From contig JADGRN010000076.1 of NCBI GenBank assembly GCA_017880825.1, forward strand, positions 1 through 6,660: DNA of 6,660 bases. The letters are read 5' to 3'. The notes under the pieces were generated by a model. That model did not search any database. It was given only the letters and a program-made list of their open reading frames with translations, and was not told the DNA's origin. A program made the position numbers and the translations under genes. Origin of the DNA: Methylophilaceae bacterium (GTDB lineage: Bacteria; Pseudomonadota; Gammaproteobacteria; Burkholderiales; Methylophilaceae). This document shows positions 1-6,214 of this stretch, one piece after another (position 1 is the first letter of the stretch; each line of letters opens with the position of its first letter).

Positions 1-168
1 TTAACCGAAGAAGAAGTAAATGCATTACTGGAAAAAGTGACGGTGGATACAGGCGCTGCAGGCATTAAGGATATGGGCAAGGTGATGGCAGCAATCAAAC
101 CGCTGGTAGTGGGTCGCGCTGATATGGGCAAAATTTCCGGGCTGATTAAAACCAGACTGGGCAGCTAA
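1..168 (+). CDS. yqeY: YqeY / GatB-like domain protein, C-terminal end (5' truncated by window)
   Basis: The first base starts a codon, and the frame runs 55 residues to a TAA at 166-168. The segment reads as a helical tail with the motifs IKDMGKVM and GRADMGKISGLIK. These are typical of the C-terminal GatB/YqeY tRNA-binding-like domain, which is related to the tail of the GatB amidotransferase subunit. The cellular role of free-standing YqeY proteins is not well established. Its position just upstream of dnaG and rpoD fits the rpsU-yqeY-dnaG-rpoD order known from many betaproteobacteria. The gene body and start lie outside the window. A hairpin terminator 46 bases after the stop separates it from dnaG. 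Identification is by motif recognition and synteny; the short length limits certainty. Confidence 0.85.
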   Translation, partial: LTEEEVNALLEKVTVDTGAAGIKDMGKVMAAIKPLVVGRADMGKISGLIKTRLGS

Positions 169-214
169 AGGATTCAACAACTCGTAATATTCGATAACAG
201 GGTTGGCACAAACG

Positions 215-238
215 AAAGGGAGCGTTAAGCTCCTTTTT
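215..238 (+). terminator. Intrinsic terminator between yqeY and dnaG
   Basis: A 9-bp stem with one G-T wobble (AAAGGGAGC at 215-223 with GCTCCTTTT at 229-237) encloses a 5-nt loop (GTTAA). The T-rich 3' arm forms a five-T run at 234-238. It lies between the yqeY stop and the dnaG start, and dnaG begins 17 bases after it. A terminator just upstream of dnaG is also known in the E. coli rpsU-dnaG-rpoD operon, where it lowers primase expression. That it plays the same attenuating role here is inference. Confidence 0.7.
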
Positions 239-255
239 CACTTTATGGTACCAGC

Positions 256-2010
256 ATGATTCCAGAGTCATTTATTCAAGAACTGATCAACCGCGTCGAT
301 ATCGTCGATGTGATTGATCGCAGTGTCACCTTGAAAAAAGCGGGCGCTAATTATTCCGCCTGCTGCCCGTTCCATAACGAAAAGTCCCCTTCCTTCACGG
401 TTAGTCCAACCAAGCAGTTTTATCATTGTTTTGGCTGCGGAGCACATGGCACAGCCATTGGGTTTTTGATGGAATATCAGGGTTTGAGCTTTGTCGAGGC
501 GGTGAACGAGCTGGCCAAGATGGTTGGCATGATCGTGCCGCAGGAGACCAGAAACCCGGACAGGCCCGAGCAGAAAGTCATGCCAGGCATGCAAGAGGCG
601 CTGCAACGCACCTCCAATTATTATCGTAGCGAGCTGAAAAAATCAGCGAGTGCGATAGAGTATCTGAAAAGCCGTGGCCTGAGCGGTGAGATTGCTGGTC
701 GATTCCGGATGGGTTATGCGCCTTCGGGCTGGCAAAATTTGGCAAGCATTTTCGACGATTATCAGGCGGAAGGGCTGGCGACTGCAGGACTGGTGATCGA
801 TAACGAACAAGGGCGCCGCTATGATCGCTTTCGCGATCGTATTATGTTCCCGATTCATGACCAGCGCGGGCAGGTGATCGGTTTCGGTGGCAGGGTACTG
901 GGCACAGAGGGTGAGGATATGGGACCTAAATACCTCAACTCTCCCGAAACTCCGCTGTTCCAAAAGGGTCATGAATTGTATGGCCTGTTTCTGGCGCGGC
1001 GCGCTATACGCGATGCCGGCCAGGCGCTGGTGGTCGAGGGCTATATGGACGTGGTGGCGCTGGCGCAGTACGGCATTGAATACGCAGTAGCGGCGCTGGG
1101 TACCGCGACCACGCCTTACCACATCACAAAATTGATGCGGCAAACGGACGACATTGTATTCTGTTTCGATGGTGACGCCGCAGGCCGCAAAGCGGCGTGG
1201 CGTGCAGCGATGAACGCATTGCCGGCCTTGACCGACGGCCTGCGATTAAGTTTTTTATTTTTACCGGCCGAGCACGATCCTGATAGTTACGTGCGTGAGT
1301 TTGGTAAAGCTGCGTTTGAAGACGCAATGAAAACTGCCTTGCCTTTGTCGCAGTACATTATTCAGTATTTGAGTGCAGAAAATGCGCTGCAATCGCAGGA
1401 GGACAAGGTGCGCTTTCTTAACGAGGCTGAACCTATCCTTAAGCAGATTGTGGCGCCGAGGACGGCATTGTTACTGCGCAAACATATTGCCAAGCTGGCG
1501 GAAATTTCACTGGATGAAATGCATGCCATGATCAAGCTACCGGAAACCAGCCGGCGACCGCCGAGAGCCTTACCCAGGCAGACACGCACACCAATGTCGG
1601 TACAACGCAGATTTGTGCAGATGCTGGTGATGCGACCACAACTCGCTGACGAGGACGACAAGCTGTGGCTACGTGGCAACAGTGCGGATGATGAGTTGGT
1701 GCGCAGTACGCTGGAAGTGGCGATTGCCAATCCGCAGTCGAATCCAGCTGCTTTATTACGCGAGCTTGAAAACCGGGTGGATGGACCCATATTACGAACA
1801 CTGGAACAAGAAGTGCACATGCTGGATGACAGCCTGGATTTTGTGCTGGAGTTTGAAGGTGCGCGCAAACAGCTTAAGGATATGTATATCCAACGCGAAA
1901 GTGTCGCCATGTTGGAAAGAATCAGGGAAAAAAGCCTGAGTGAGCTGACTGCAGAAGAAAAACAAGTGCTTAAGGCGGTGGGCAATTCTGGCAGTAAAAA
2001 CAGGCAATGA
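256..2010 (+). CDS. dnaG: DNA primase
   Basis: DnaG is the RNA-primer polymerase recruited by the replicative helicase DnaB; it primes Okazaki fragments at the fork. At 584 residues it matches the usual length (E. coli 581). The N-terminal CHC2 zinc-binding domain shows C37-x2-H40 and C58-x2-C61. The catalytic core follows, with the TOPRIM acidic residues E261 in EGYMD, D305 and D307 in FDGDAAG, and D341/D343 in a DPD motif, all intact. The last 150 or so residues are a helical C-terminal region in the place of the helicase-binding domain. The ATG at 256 is the only start available, because the frame upstream has a TAA at 226-228 and no start codon after it. It aligns with the family N-terminus (FIQELINRVDIVDVID). 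No clear Shine-Dalgarno sequence precedes it (bases 239-255), which fits a protein needed in few copies. rpoD starts 58 bases after its TGA. Confidence 0.98.
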   Translation: MIPESFIQELINRVDIVDVIDRSVTLKKAGANYSACCPFHNEKSPSFTVSPTKQFYHCFGCGAHGTAIGFLMEYQGLSFVEAVNELAKMVGMIVPQETRNPDRPEQKVMPGMQEALQRTSNYYRSELKKSASAIEYLKSRGLSGEIAGRFRMGYAPSGWQNLASIFDDYQAEGLATAGLVIDNEQGRRYDRFRDRIMFPIHDQRGQVIGFGGRVLGTEGEDMGPKYLNSPETPLFQKGHELYGLFLARRAIRDAGQALVVEGYMDVVALAQYGIEYAVAALGTATTPYHITKLMRQTDDIVFCFDGDAAGRKAAWRAAMNALPALTDGLRLSFLFLPAEHDPDSYVREFGKAAFEDAMKTALPLSQYIIQYLSAENALQSQEDKVRFLNEAEPILKQIVAPRTALLLRKHIAKLAEISLDEMHAMIKLPETSRRPPRALPRQTRTPMSVQRRFVQMLVMRPQLADEDDKLWLRGNSADDELVRSTLEVAIANPQSNPAALLRELENRVDGPILRTLEQEVHMLDDSLDFVLEFEGARKQLKDMYIQRESVAMLERIREKSLSELTAEEKQVLKAVGNSGSKNRQ

Positions 2011-2018
2011 TTTTGAGA

Positions 2019-2024
2019 TATAAT
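2019..2024 (+). promoter_or_regulatory. Candidate -10 box for an internal rpoD promoter
   Basis: A perfect TATAAT lies at 2019-2024 in the gap between dnaG and rpoD, 44 bases before the rpoD start codon. The hexamer 17 bases upstream (AAAAAC, 1996-2001) is a poor -35 match, and there is no extended -10 TG in the correct register. A separate promoter for the sigma factor within the dnaG-rpoD region is known in other proteobacteria, which makes the position plausible. It is unproven from sequence alone. Confidence 0.4.
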
Positions 2025-2068
2025 GCAGGGTTTTCCGTAACCAGTAGGGTTCAGGATTTGGGGTAAAC

Positions 2069-3961
2069 ATGGCTAATGAGCAGCTAAACGTAAAAATCGA
2101 AGATCAAGGCGATGAGGCTGAGGTACGCCGCACGCGGTTAAAAACCCTGATTGTCCTTGGTAAGGAGCGTGGTTATTTAACCTACGCTGAAATTAACGAT
2201 CATTTGCCGGACGACGTCCAGAATTCCGAGCAGATTGACGGCATTATTGGCATGATTAACGACATGGGCATTCAGGTGTATGAAGAAGCGCCTGATGCGG
2301 AAGTGTTGCTGATGTCGGATAGCCCGCCTGCAGTAACCGATGAAGACGCAGTGGCAGAGGCCGAACAGGCACTTTCCACCGTGGATTCGGAGTTTGGTCG
2401 CACCACCGACCCAGTGCGCATGTATATGCGCGAAATGGGCACGGTCGATTTGCTCACGCGCGAAGGCGAAATTGAAATCGCCAAGCGCATCGAAGACGGC
2501 CTCAAGCACATGGTGCAGGCGATCGCCGCCTGCCCCACCACGATCGCGGAACTACTTGCTCTGATTGATAAAGTAGAAAACAACGAGATGGTGGTAGATG
2601 ACTTGGTAGATGGCCTAATCGATTCTGATATTGGCTTGCAGGAAGCCATGGCGGCGGAAGCTGAAGCGAAAGCCGAAGAAGTCGAAGAAGAAGAGGATGA
2701 TGACGGCGCTAAAGCCGCAGCTATCTCTGCAGAAGCCTTGGCTAAACTGAAGGCTGAGGTGCTGGTTCGCTTTACGGTGATTCGTGAAGCGAATCAAAAA
2801 ATGACGGCTATTCTGCAAAAGAAAGGCTCGCAGGACAAAGATTACAAAAAGCTGCAAGACGTCATTCTCAATGAGCTGATGGCTTTCCGCTTCTCTGCCA
2901 AGCAGGTTGAGGCGCTATGCGATCATGTGCGCACCATGGTTGAGGGAGTGCGCAGACATGAGCGCAAGATCATGGAATTCTGCGTTGATAAATCCGGCAT
3001 GCCACGCCAGCACTTCATCAAAACATTTCCTGGCAACGAAGGCAACTTGGATTGGTTGGCAGGCGAGCTTGCCCTTGGCAAACCTTACTGTGAACGCCTG
3101 GGCCGTTTCAAACACTCGATTGTTGACCAACAGCAACAGCTGCTGGATTTGCAGGCACATGTGGGCATTCCTATCAAGGAATTGAAAGAGATCAACAAGC
3201 AGATGTCCACCGGCGAAGCGCGTGCACGTCGTGCCAAGCGTGAAATGATCGAGGCCAACCTGCGCCTGGTGATTTCCATCGCCAAAAAATATACCAACCG
3301 CGGACTGCAATTCCTGGATTTGATCCAGGAAGGCAATATCGGCTTGATGAAGGCCGTGGATAAATTCGAATATCGTCGCGGTTACAAGTTCTCGACCTAT
3401 GCTACCTGGTGGATCCGTCAGGCGATTACGCGTTCGATCGCTGACCAGGCGCGCACCATTCGTATTCCGGTGCACATGATCGAAACCATCAACAAGATGA
3501 ATCGTATCTCACGTCAGATTTTGCAGGAAACCGGCCTGGAACCTGATCCGGCGACCTTGGCAGAAAAGATGGAAATGCCGGAGGATAAAATTCGCAAAAT
3601 CCTCAAGATTTCCAAAGAGCCAATTTCGATGGAAACACCGATTGGTGATGATGATGATTCGCATCTTGGCGATTTCATCGAGGACCACGCAACTCTGGCC
3701 CCGGTGGATGCGGCCATCTACGCCAGCCTGCGCGAAGCCACCAAGGAAGTGCTGGAGTCACTCACAGCACGTGAAGCCAAAGTATTGCGCATGCGTTTCG
3801 GTATCGAGATGAATACTGACCACACATTGGAAGAGGTTGGCAAACAGTTTGATGTGACGCGTGAGCGTATACGTCAGATTGAAGCCAAGGCGTTGCGCAA
3901 GTTGCGCCATCCTACGCGCTCTGAACGTCTGCGCAGCTTCCTTGAAACCGGCAACGACTAG
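2069..3961 (+). CDS. rpoD: RNA polymerase primary sigma factor, sigma-70
   Basis: RpoD directs RNA polymerase to housekeeping promoters. At 630 residues it is slightly longer than the E. coli protein (613). Region 1.1 is recognisable near residues 20-75 ([20 protein letters not shown]). Region 1.2 begins around 112 ([11 protein letters not shown]). A long non-conserved insert carries an acidic run of Glu/Asp near residues 204-213. Region 2 starts near 382, and the core-binding and -10-recognition part ([20 protein letters not shown]) covers residues 441-460. Region 3 follows ([14 protein letters not shown]). The region 4.2 helix-turn-helix that reads the -35 box begins at H585 and includes [18 protein letters not shown]. 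All are intact. The start at 2069 is preceded by a G-rich stretch (GGGG at 2060-2063) that could serve as a weak ribosome site. The stop is TAG at 3959-3961. No convincing terminator follows, so read-through towards the tRNA is possible. Confidence 0.99.
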   Translation: MANEQLNVKIEDQGDEAEVRRTRLKTLIVLGKERGYLTYAEINDHLPDDVQNSEQIDGIIGMINDMGIQVYEEAPDAEVLLMSDSPPAVTDEDAVAEAEQALSTVDSEFGRTTDPVRMYMREMGTVDLLTREGEIEIAKRIEDGLKHMVQAIAACPTTIAELLALIDKVENNEMVVDDLVDGLIDSDIGLQEAMAAEAEAKAEEVEEEEDDDGAKAAAISAEALAKLKAEVLVRFTVIREANQKMTAILQKKGSQDKDYKKLQDVILNELMAFRFSAKQVEALCDHVRTMVEGVRRHERKIMEFCVDKSGMPRQHFIKTFPGNEGNLDWLAGELALGKPYCERLGRFKHSIVDQQQQLLDLQAHVGIPIKELKEINKQMSTGEARARRAKREMIEANLRLVISIAKKYTNRGLQFLDLIQEGNIGLMKAVDKFEYRRGYKFSTYATWWIRQAITRSIADQARTIRIPVHMIETINKMNRISRQILQETGLEPDPATLAEKMEMPEDKIRKILKISKEPISMETPIGDDDDSHLGDFIEDHATLAPVDAAIYASLREATKEVLESLTAREAKVLRMRFGIEMNTDHTLEEVGKQFDVTRERIRQIEAKALRKLRHPTRSERLRSFLETGND

Positions 3962-3980
3962 GGTGCAGTTTCCGGCACTC

Positions 3981-4020
3981 TAGCTCATGCTTGGCTAGAG
4001 CAGTGGACTCATAATCCGTT
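3981..4020 (+). pseudogene. Degenerate tRNA-Ile(CAU)-like fragment without intron
   Basis: These 40 bases begin 19 bases after the rpoD stop. They match the D arm and anticodon arm of the tRNA-Ile gene at 4161-4442 with the intron removed. By hand alignment 35 of 38 tRNA positions are identical (tRNA 4168-4197 joined to 4403-4410), with one 2-nt insertion in the D loop. The 16 bases 4005-4020 (GGACTCATAATCCGTT) are identical to the spliced anticodon stem-loop, including the CAT anticodon. The acceptor 5' strand is poorly kept (about 4 of 7 positions), and no T arm, matching acceptor 3' strand or CCA follows, so it cannot be a functional tRNA. The D-arm part also forms a 7-bp inverted repeat (3978-3984 with 3994-4000). 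It may be a remnant of an older tRNA copy, of a duplication, or of an integration event. Confidence 0.7.
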
Positions 4021-4048
4021 TACTCAGGTGTAGTAAATTAGTAGAAGC

Positions 4049-4059
4049 AAGTAAAATAG
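4049..4059 (+). repeat. 11-bp direct repeat, upstream copy
   Basis: AAGTAAAATAG at 4049-4059 is repeated exactly at 4143-4153, 94 bases downstream. The downstream copy contains the likely -10 box of the tRNA gene. The bases after the upstream copy (CGGGTTACAGCG) vaguely resemble a tRNA 5' end (CGGGCCTATAGC). It may therefore be a decayed duplicate of the tRNA promoter and first bases. AT-richness makes chance similarity more likely. Confidence 0.4.
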
Positions 4060-4092
4060 CGGGTTACAGCGTAATAATGCAGTAAAAAATAG

Positions 4093-4104
4093 CTTACACA
4101 CTTA
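4093..4104 (+). repeat. 12-bp direct repeat flanking the tRNA, left copy
   Basis: CTTACACACTTA occurs at 4093-4104 and again at 4493-4504, exactly 400 bases apart. The two copies bracket the interrupted tRNA gene and its terminator. The right copy lies between the terminator and the integrase remnant. Short direct repeats near a tRNA and an integrase gene can be integrase arm-binding sites or duplication scars; which, if either, applies here is not shown. Confidence 0.5.
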
Positions 4105-4115
4105 CCAAAAAGTTT

Positions 4116-4138
4116 TTGCTTGGTTTTCGTGCAAGCAA
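4116..4138. repeat. Inverted repeat upstream of the tRNA
   Basis: TTGCTTG (4116-4122) and CAAGCAA (4132-4138) form a perfect 7-bp stem around a 9-nt loop. It ends 22 bases before the tRNA and overlaps where a -35 box would be expected. No T-run follows on the + strand, so it does not look like a terminator for rpoD. On the - strand a short T-run follows after three bases, but no - strand gene is visible. Confidence 0.45.
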
Positions 4139-4145
4139 TGTTAAG

Positions 4146-4151
4146 TAAAAT
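4146..4151 (+). promoter_or_regulatory. Candidate -10 box for the tRNA gene
   Basis: TAAAAT at 4146-4151 lies 9 bases before the first tRNA base, a fitting distance for a -10 element. Candidate -35 sequences in 4116-4129 are weak (TTGGTT with 20-base spacing, TTTTCG with 16-base spacing). The region downstream is not the GC-rich discriminator usual for stringently controlled tRNA promoters. Read-through from rpoD is an alternative source of transcription. Confidence 0.3.
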
Positions 4152-4160
4152 AGTTTCAAC

Positions 4161-4442
<282 letters not shown>

Positions 4443-4451
4443 ACAACATAG

Positions 4452-4484
4452 ATAGGACTGTTTAAAACACAGTCCTATTTTTTT
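4452..4484 (+). terminator. Intrinsic terminator of the tRNA-Ile gene
   Basis: A perfect 10-bp stem (ATAGGACTGT at 4452-4461 with ACAGTCCTAT at 4469-4478) around a 7-nt loop is followed by a run of seven T (4478-4484). It begins 9 bases after the tRNA CCA, so the precursor transcript should end here. Confidence 0.92.
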
Positions 4485-4492
4485 GGACGTAA

Positions 4493-4504
4493 CTTACACA
4501 CTTA
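4493..4504 (+). repeat. 12-bp direct repeat flanking the tRNA, right copy
   Basis: This is the second copy of CTTACACACTTA (first at 4093-4104). It lies 8 bases past the tRNA terminator and 40 bases before the start of the integrase remnant, where accessory integrase-binding sites of an element would be expected. That role is inference. Confidence 0.5.
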
Positions 4505-4544
4505 GTTCGTTTGCCCAAAGCGTGAAAAGAATTTACAGTGTGCT

Positions 4545-4669
4545 ATGCCTCAAAAATCCCCCGCCACTCAAATCCCCCTTGCACGTAAGCTTATCGTTTA
4601 CAGACGTGAGCACAGCGATGTATGGCAATGCCGTTACAAAGTAGACGGCAAGTGGCAACGTGCGACAAA
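4545..4669 (+). pseudogene. Truncated tyrosine-recombinase integrase, N-terminal fragment only
   Basis: From the ATG at 4545, about 40 residues read like the N-terminal start of phage/island integrases of the tyrosine recombinase family. The section [20 protein letters not shown] has the usual beta-strand pattern with W-x-x-R-x-K and K-W-x-R. After the RAT at residues 40-42 the family-like sequence stops. The frame then runs through unrelated sequence to a TAA at 4749-4751. No core-binding or catalytic domain (the R...H-x-x-R...Y set) is present, so the protein is non-functional. It begins 102 bases past a tRNA gene and reads away from it, the standard place for an integrase of a tRNA-targeting element. 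Recognition is by eye on a short stretch. The right boundary is approximate (somewhere in 4655-4675). Confidence 0.55.
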
Positions 4670-4753
4670 TGCAATGCATTTCTACATTTTCACAAACCTG
4701 GCCATATTCCACCTTGCGCCAAATGTCATGGAACACATTTCCATCGACTAAAA
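4653..4753 (+). pseudogene. C-terminal zinc-ribbon fragment of a lost gene
   Basis: In the frame one base ahead of the integrase remnant, about 30 residues contain TCDKC, then [19 protein letters not shown]. This gives C-x2-C-x14-C-x2-C with the first Cys codon at 4661 and the last at 4724. The arrangement resembles the C-terminal ribbon of small zinc-ribbon proteins related to DUF1451. The frame upstream of 4650 is only out-of-frame integrase sequence, so the rest of the gene is missing. The frame has no stop before the cbpA start and continues in phase into it. This is either the tail of a deleted neighbour gene or, less likely, an N-terminal extension of CbpA. The family assignment is tentative. 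Confidence 0.45.
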
Positions 4754-5680
4754 ATGAAATTTAAAGACTACTACGAGATTCTCGGTGTTGCTCGTACCGC
4801 GACGAATGATGAGATCAAAAAGGCTTATCGCAAACTCGCCCATCAATATCATCCCGACATCTCGAAGGACCCTGCCGGTGAGGAGAAATTCAAAGAAGTC
4901 GGCGAAGCCTATAGTACGCTGAAAGATGCAGAAAAACGCGTTGCTTATGACCAGTTAGGAAGTCATCCAAATGGTCAGGAATTCAGACCGCCGCCAGAGT
5001 GGGCTAGTCAGCACGGCAATCAGGAATTCTCATTTGAAGATATCGACCTATCCGATTTATTTTCAAGTTTCTCCAGTGGCAAGCGTCATGCTCAAGGTCG
5101 GAATATGCCTATGCCTGGACAGGATTACGAATTATCGACCCAGATTACGCTTGAAGATGCTTATCATGGCACGACGGTAGATCTCAGTTTCACTGTGCCA
5201 GAATATGATAACCAGGGACAATTGAAGCGCGTGCCACATACATTCAAAGCACGGATTCCGAAGGGCGTAACGAATGGTCAAAAAATGCTCCTTCGAGGTA
5301 AAGGAGGGAAAGGCTTTCATGGCGGCCGCGATGGTGATCTCTACCTGAATATTAGTTTCATCCTTCACCGGTTGTTTCGTGTCATGAATTACGACCTTTT
5401 TATTGATTTGCCACTCACCCCATGGGAGGCAGCATTAGGAGCAACGGTCAAAGTCCCAACATTAAATGGCGCAGTTAATCTCAAAATACCTGCCGGAACC
5501 AGTAGTGGGCAAAAACTTCGTATCACCAAACGCGGCATGCCCAAACAGAATCACGAACATGGCGATCTTTTTGCAATCGTACAGATTTCAGTCCCGCCAA
5601 ACCCAACTGAGCAGGAGCGCGCATTACTAAAGCAGTTAGCGGACACCTCAACGTTTAATCCACGCGAACATTTTGTATAG
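4754..5680 (+). CDS. cbpA: Curved-DNA-binding protein, DnaJ-like co-chaperone
   Basis: CbpA is a class B J-domain protein. It stimulates the DnaK ATPase, can partly replace DnaJ, and in E. coli binds curved DNA in the nucleoid. From the ATG at 4754 it has 308 residues, close to the family's roughly 306. The J domain covers about residues 5-70, with the HPD motif at 33-35 and the helix [16 protein letters not shown] short linker rich in F, S and G follows (about 74-118). Two C-terminal beta domains come next: about 120-205 ([16 protein letters not shown]) and about 207-300 ([18 protein letters not shown], then [12 protein letters not shown]). There is no CxxCxGxG zinc-finger domain, which separates it from DnaJ. 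The start matches the family N-terminus (KDYYEILGV), although no Shine-Dalgarno sequence is visible upstream. The frame stays open back to 4622, giving a possible 352-residue form. cbpM follows after 11 bases. Confidence 0.95.
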   Translation: MKFKDYYEILGVARTATNDEIKKAYRKLAHQYHPDISKDPAGEEKFKEVGEAYSTLKDAEKRVAYDQLGSHPNGQEFRPPPEWASQHGNQEFSFEDIDLSDLFSSFSSGKRHAQGRNMPMPGQDYELSTQITLEDAYHGTTVDLSFTVPEYDNQGQLKRVPHTFKARIPKGVTNGQKMLLRGKGGKGFHGGRDGDLYLNISFILHRLFRVMNYDLFIDLPLTPWEAALGATVKVPTLNGAVNLKIPAGTSSGQKLRITKRGMPKQNHEHGDLFAIVQISVPPNPTEQERALLKQLADTSTFNPREHFV

Positions 5681-5684
5681 GAGA
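5679..5684 (+). promoter_or_regulatory. Ribosome binding site of cbpM overlapping the cbpA stop
   Basis: AGGAGA at 5679-5684 starts inside the cbpA TAG stop codon and lies 7 bases before the cbpM ATG. The overlap favours coupled translation of the chaperone and its modulator, unlike cbpA itself, which shows no such site. Confidence 0.8.
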
Positions 5685-5691
5685 TACCTTC

Positions 5692-6021
5692 ATGAATATC
5701 GATCATTCTGAATGGATGTGGCTTGATGAACATCATGAAGTTTCATTGGATGAGCTCATGGAACTATCTGGGCTCTCTCTGGAAGAATTACACCACTTGG
5801 TAGAAAGCGGTGCACTCATACCCAACAATCCGGATGAAGACGCCTGGAATTTCAACAGTCATTGCGTTGTGTCGATACGAACACTCTCTCGACTCAAGCA
5901 TGATTTCGCGTTAGAGCCTAACGCGTTCGCATTGACGCTGGTTTTTCTGGAGCGTATTCGGACACTTGAGTTTCAATTGCGTGGTTTAGGTCACGTAAAG
6001 ATCGAAGACGATGTTGAGTAA
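5692..6021 (+). CDS. cbpM: Chaperone modulator CbpM
   Basis: CbpM is a small, specific partner of CbpA. In E. coli it binds the J domain and blocks both its action on DnaK and its DNA binding. This protein has 109 residues (E. coli about 101). The N-terminal half has a MerR-like helix-turn pattern (VSLDELMELSGLSLEELHHLVESGAL). An aromatic/acidic patch (DAWNF) follows, and then a predicted long helix (LTLVFLERIRTLEFQLRGL) ends the protein. It follows cbpA with an 11-base gap and its ribosome site overlaps the cbpA stop, so the two form one operon with a balanced output. The long hairpin at 6028-6064 follows immediately. The identification combines sequence features with the diagnostic cbpA-cbpM pairing. 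Confidence 0.92.
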   Translation: MNIDHSEWMWLDEHHEVSLDELMELSGLSLEELHHLVESGALIPNNPDEDAWNFNSHCVVSIRTLSRLKHDFALEPNAFALTLVFLERIRTLEFQLRGLGHVKIEDDVE

Positions 6022-6027
6022 GCTAAG

Positions 6028-6064
6028 ATGAATTACCCCGCGCCAAGAGCGCGGGGTAATTCAT
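6028..6064 (+). terminator. Long perfect hairpin after cbpM, possible terminator or mRNA-stabilising stem
   Basis: ATGAATTACCCCGCG (6028-6042) and its exact reverse complement (6050-6064) form a 15-bp stem. One further C-G pair (6043 with 6049) leaves a 5-nt loop. It starts 7 bases after the cbpM stop. There is no T-run directly after it (TATGGTACGA), so it is not a classical intrinsic terminator. It could protect the cbpAM mRNA 3' end or terminate transcription without a U-tract. The region from here to 6149 holds nothing else recognisable. Confidence 0.6.
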
Positions 6065-6149
6065 TATGGTACGAGTTGGAATCTTTCTTTGATAATTGTT
6101 GTTTAGTTTCTTGGTAGCTTGAAACACTGGCACGTCGAATAGCTGTACC

Positions 6150-6179
6150 TTGAAAGTGTAGTAAAGCAGTCTGTAAGAT
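6150..6179 (+). promoter_or_regulatory. Candidate sigma-70 promoter of the methyltransferase gene
   Basis: TTGAAA (6150-6155) and TAAGAT (6174-6179) are separated by 18 bases. Each hexamer differs from consensus at two positions or fewer. Transcription would begin near 6186, about 29 bases before the chosen start codon at 6215. The pair was found by eye and is not tested. Confidence 0.4.
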
Positions 6180-6214
6180 GTAAGGCCTATGGAATGATTT
6201 ATTTAGGGATAGAA

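Noticed and set aside
1362..1985. 207-codon minus-strand open frame inside dnaG
   Set aside because: It is Ser/Leu/Arg-rich low-information translation antisense to the conserved DnaG C-terminal region, with no domain or ribosome site support.
2915..3475. 186-codon open frame on the minus strand inside rpoD
   Set aside because: It lies wholly within the conserved rpoD coding region and has no recognisable motif; an antisense shadow of a well-supported gene.
3978..4000. 7-bp inverted repeat as an intrinsic terminator for rpoD
   Set aside because: The stem (CTCTAGC/GCTAGAG) is followed by GC-mixed sequence without a T-run, and its bases are better explained as the D-arm part of the tRNA relic.
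4545..4751. Intact 68-residue small protein
   Set aside because: Only the first 40 or so residues look protein-like (integrase); the rest is out-of-frame reading of the zinc-ribbon fragment, so a truncated pseudogene is the better call.
6128..6145. Sigma-54 promoter (TGGCAC element)
   Set aside because: TGGCAC at 6128-6133 is not followed at the required spacing by the TTGC-type -12 element.
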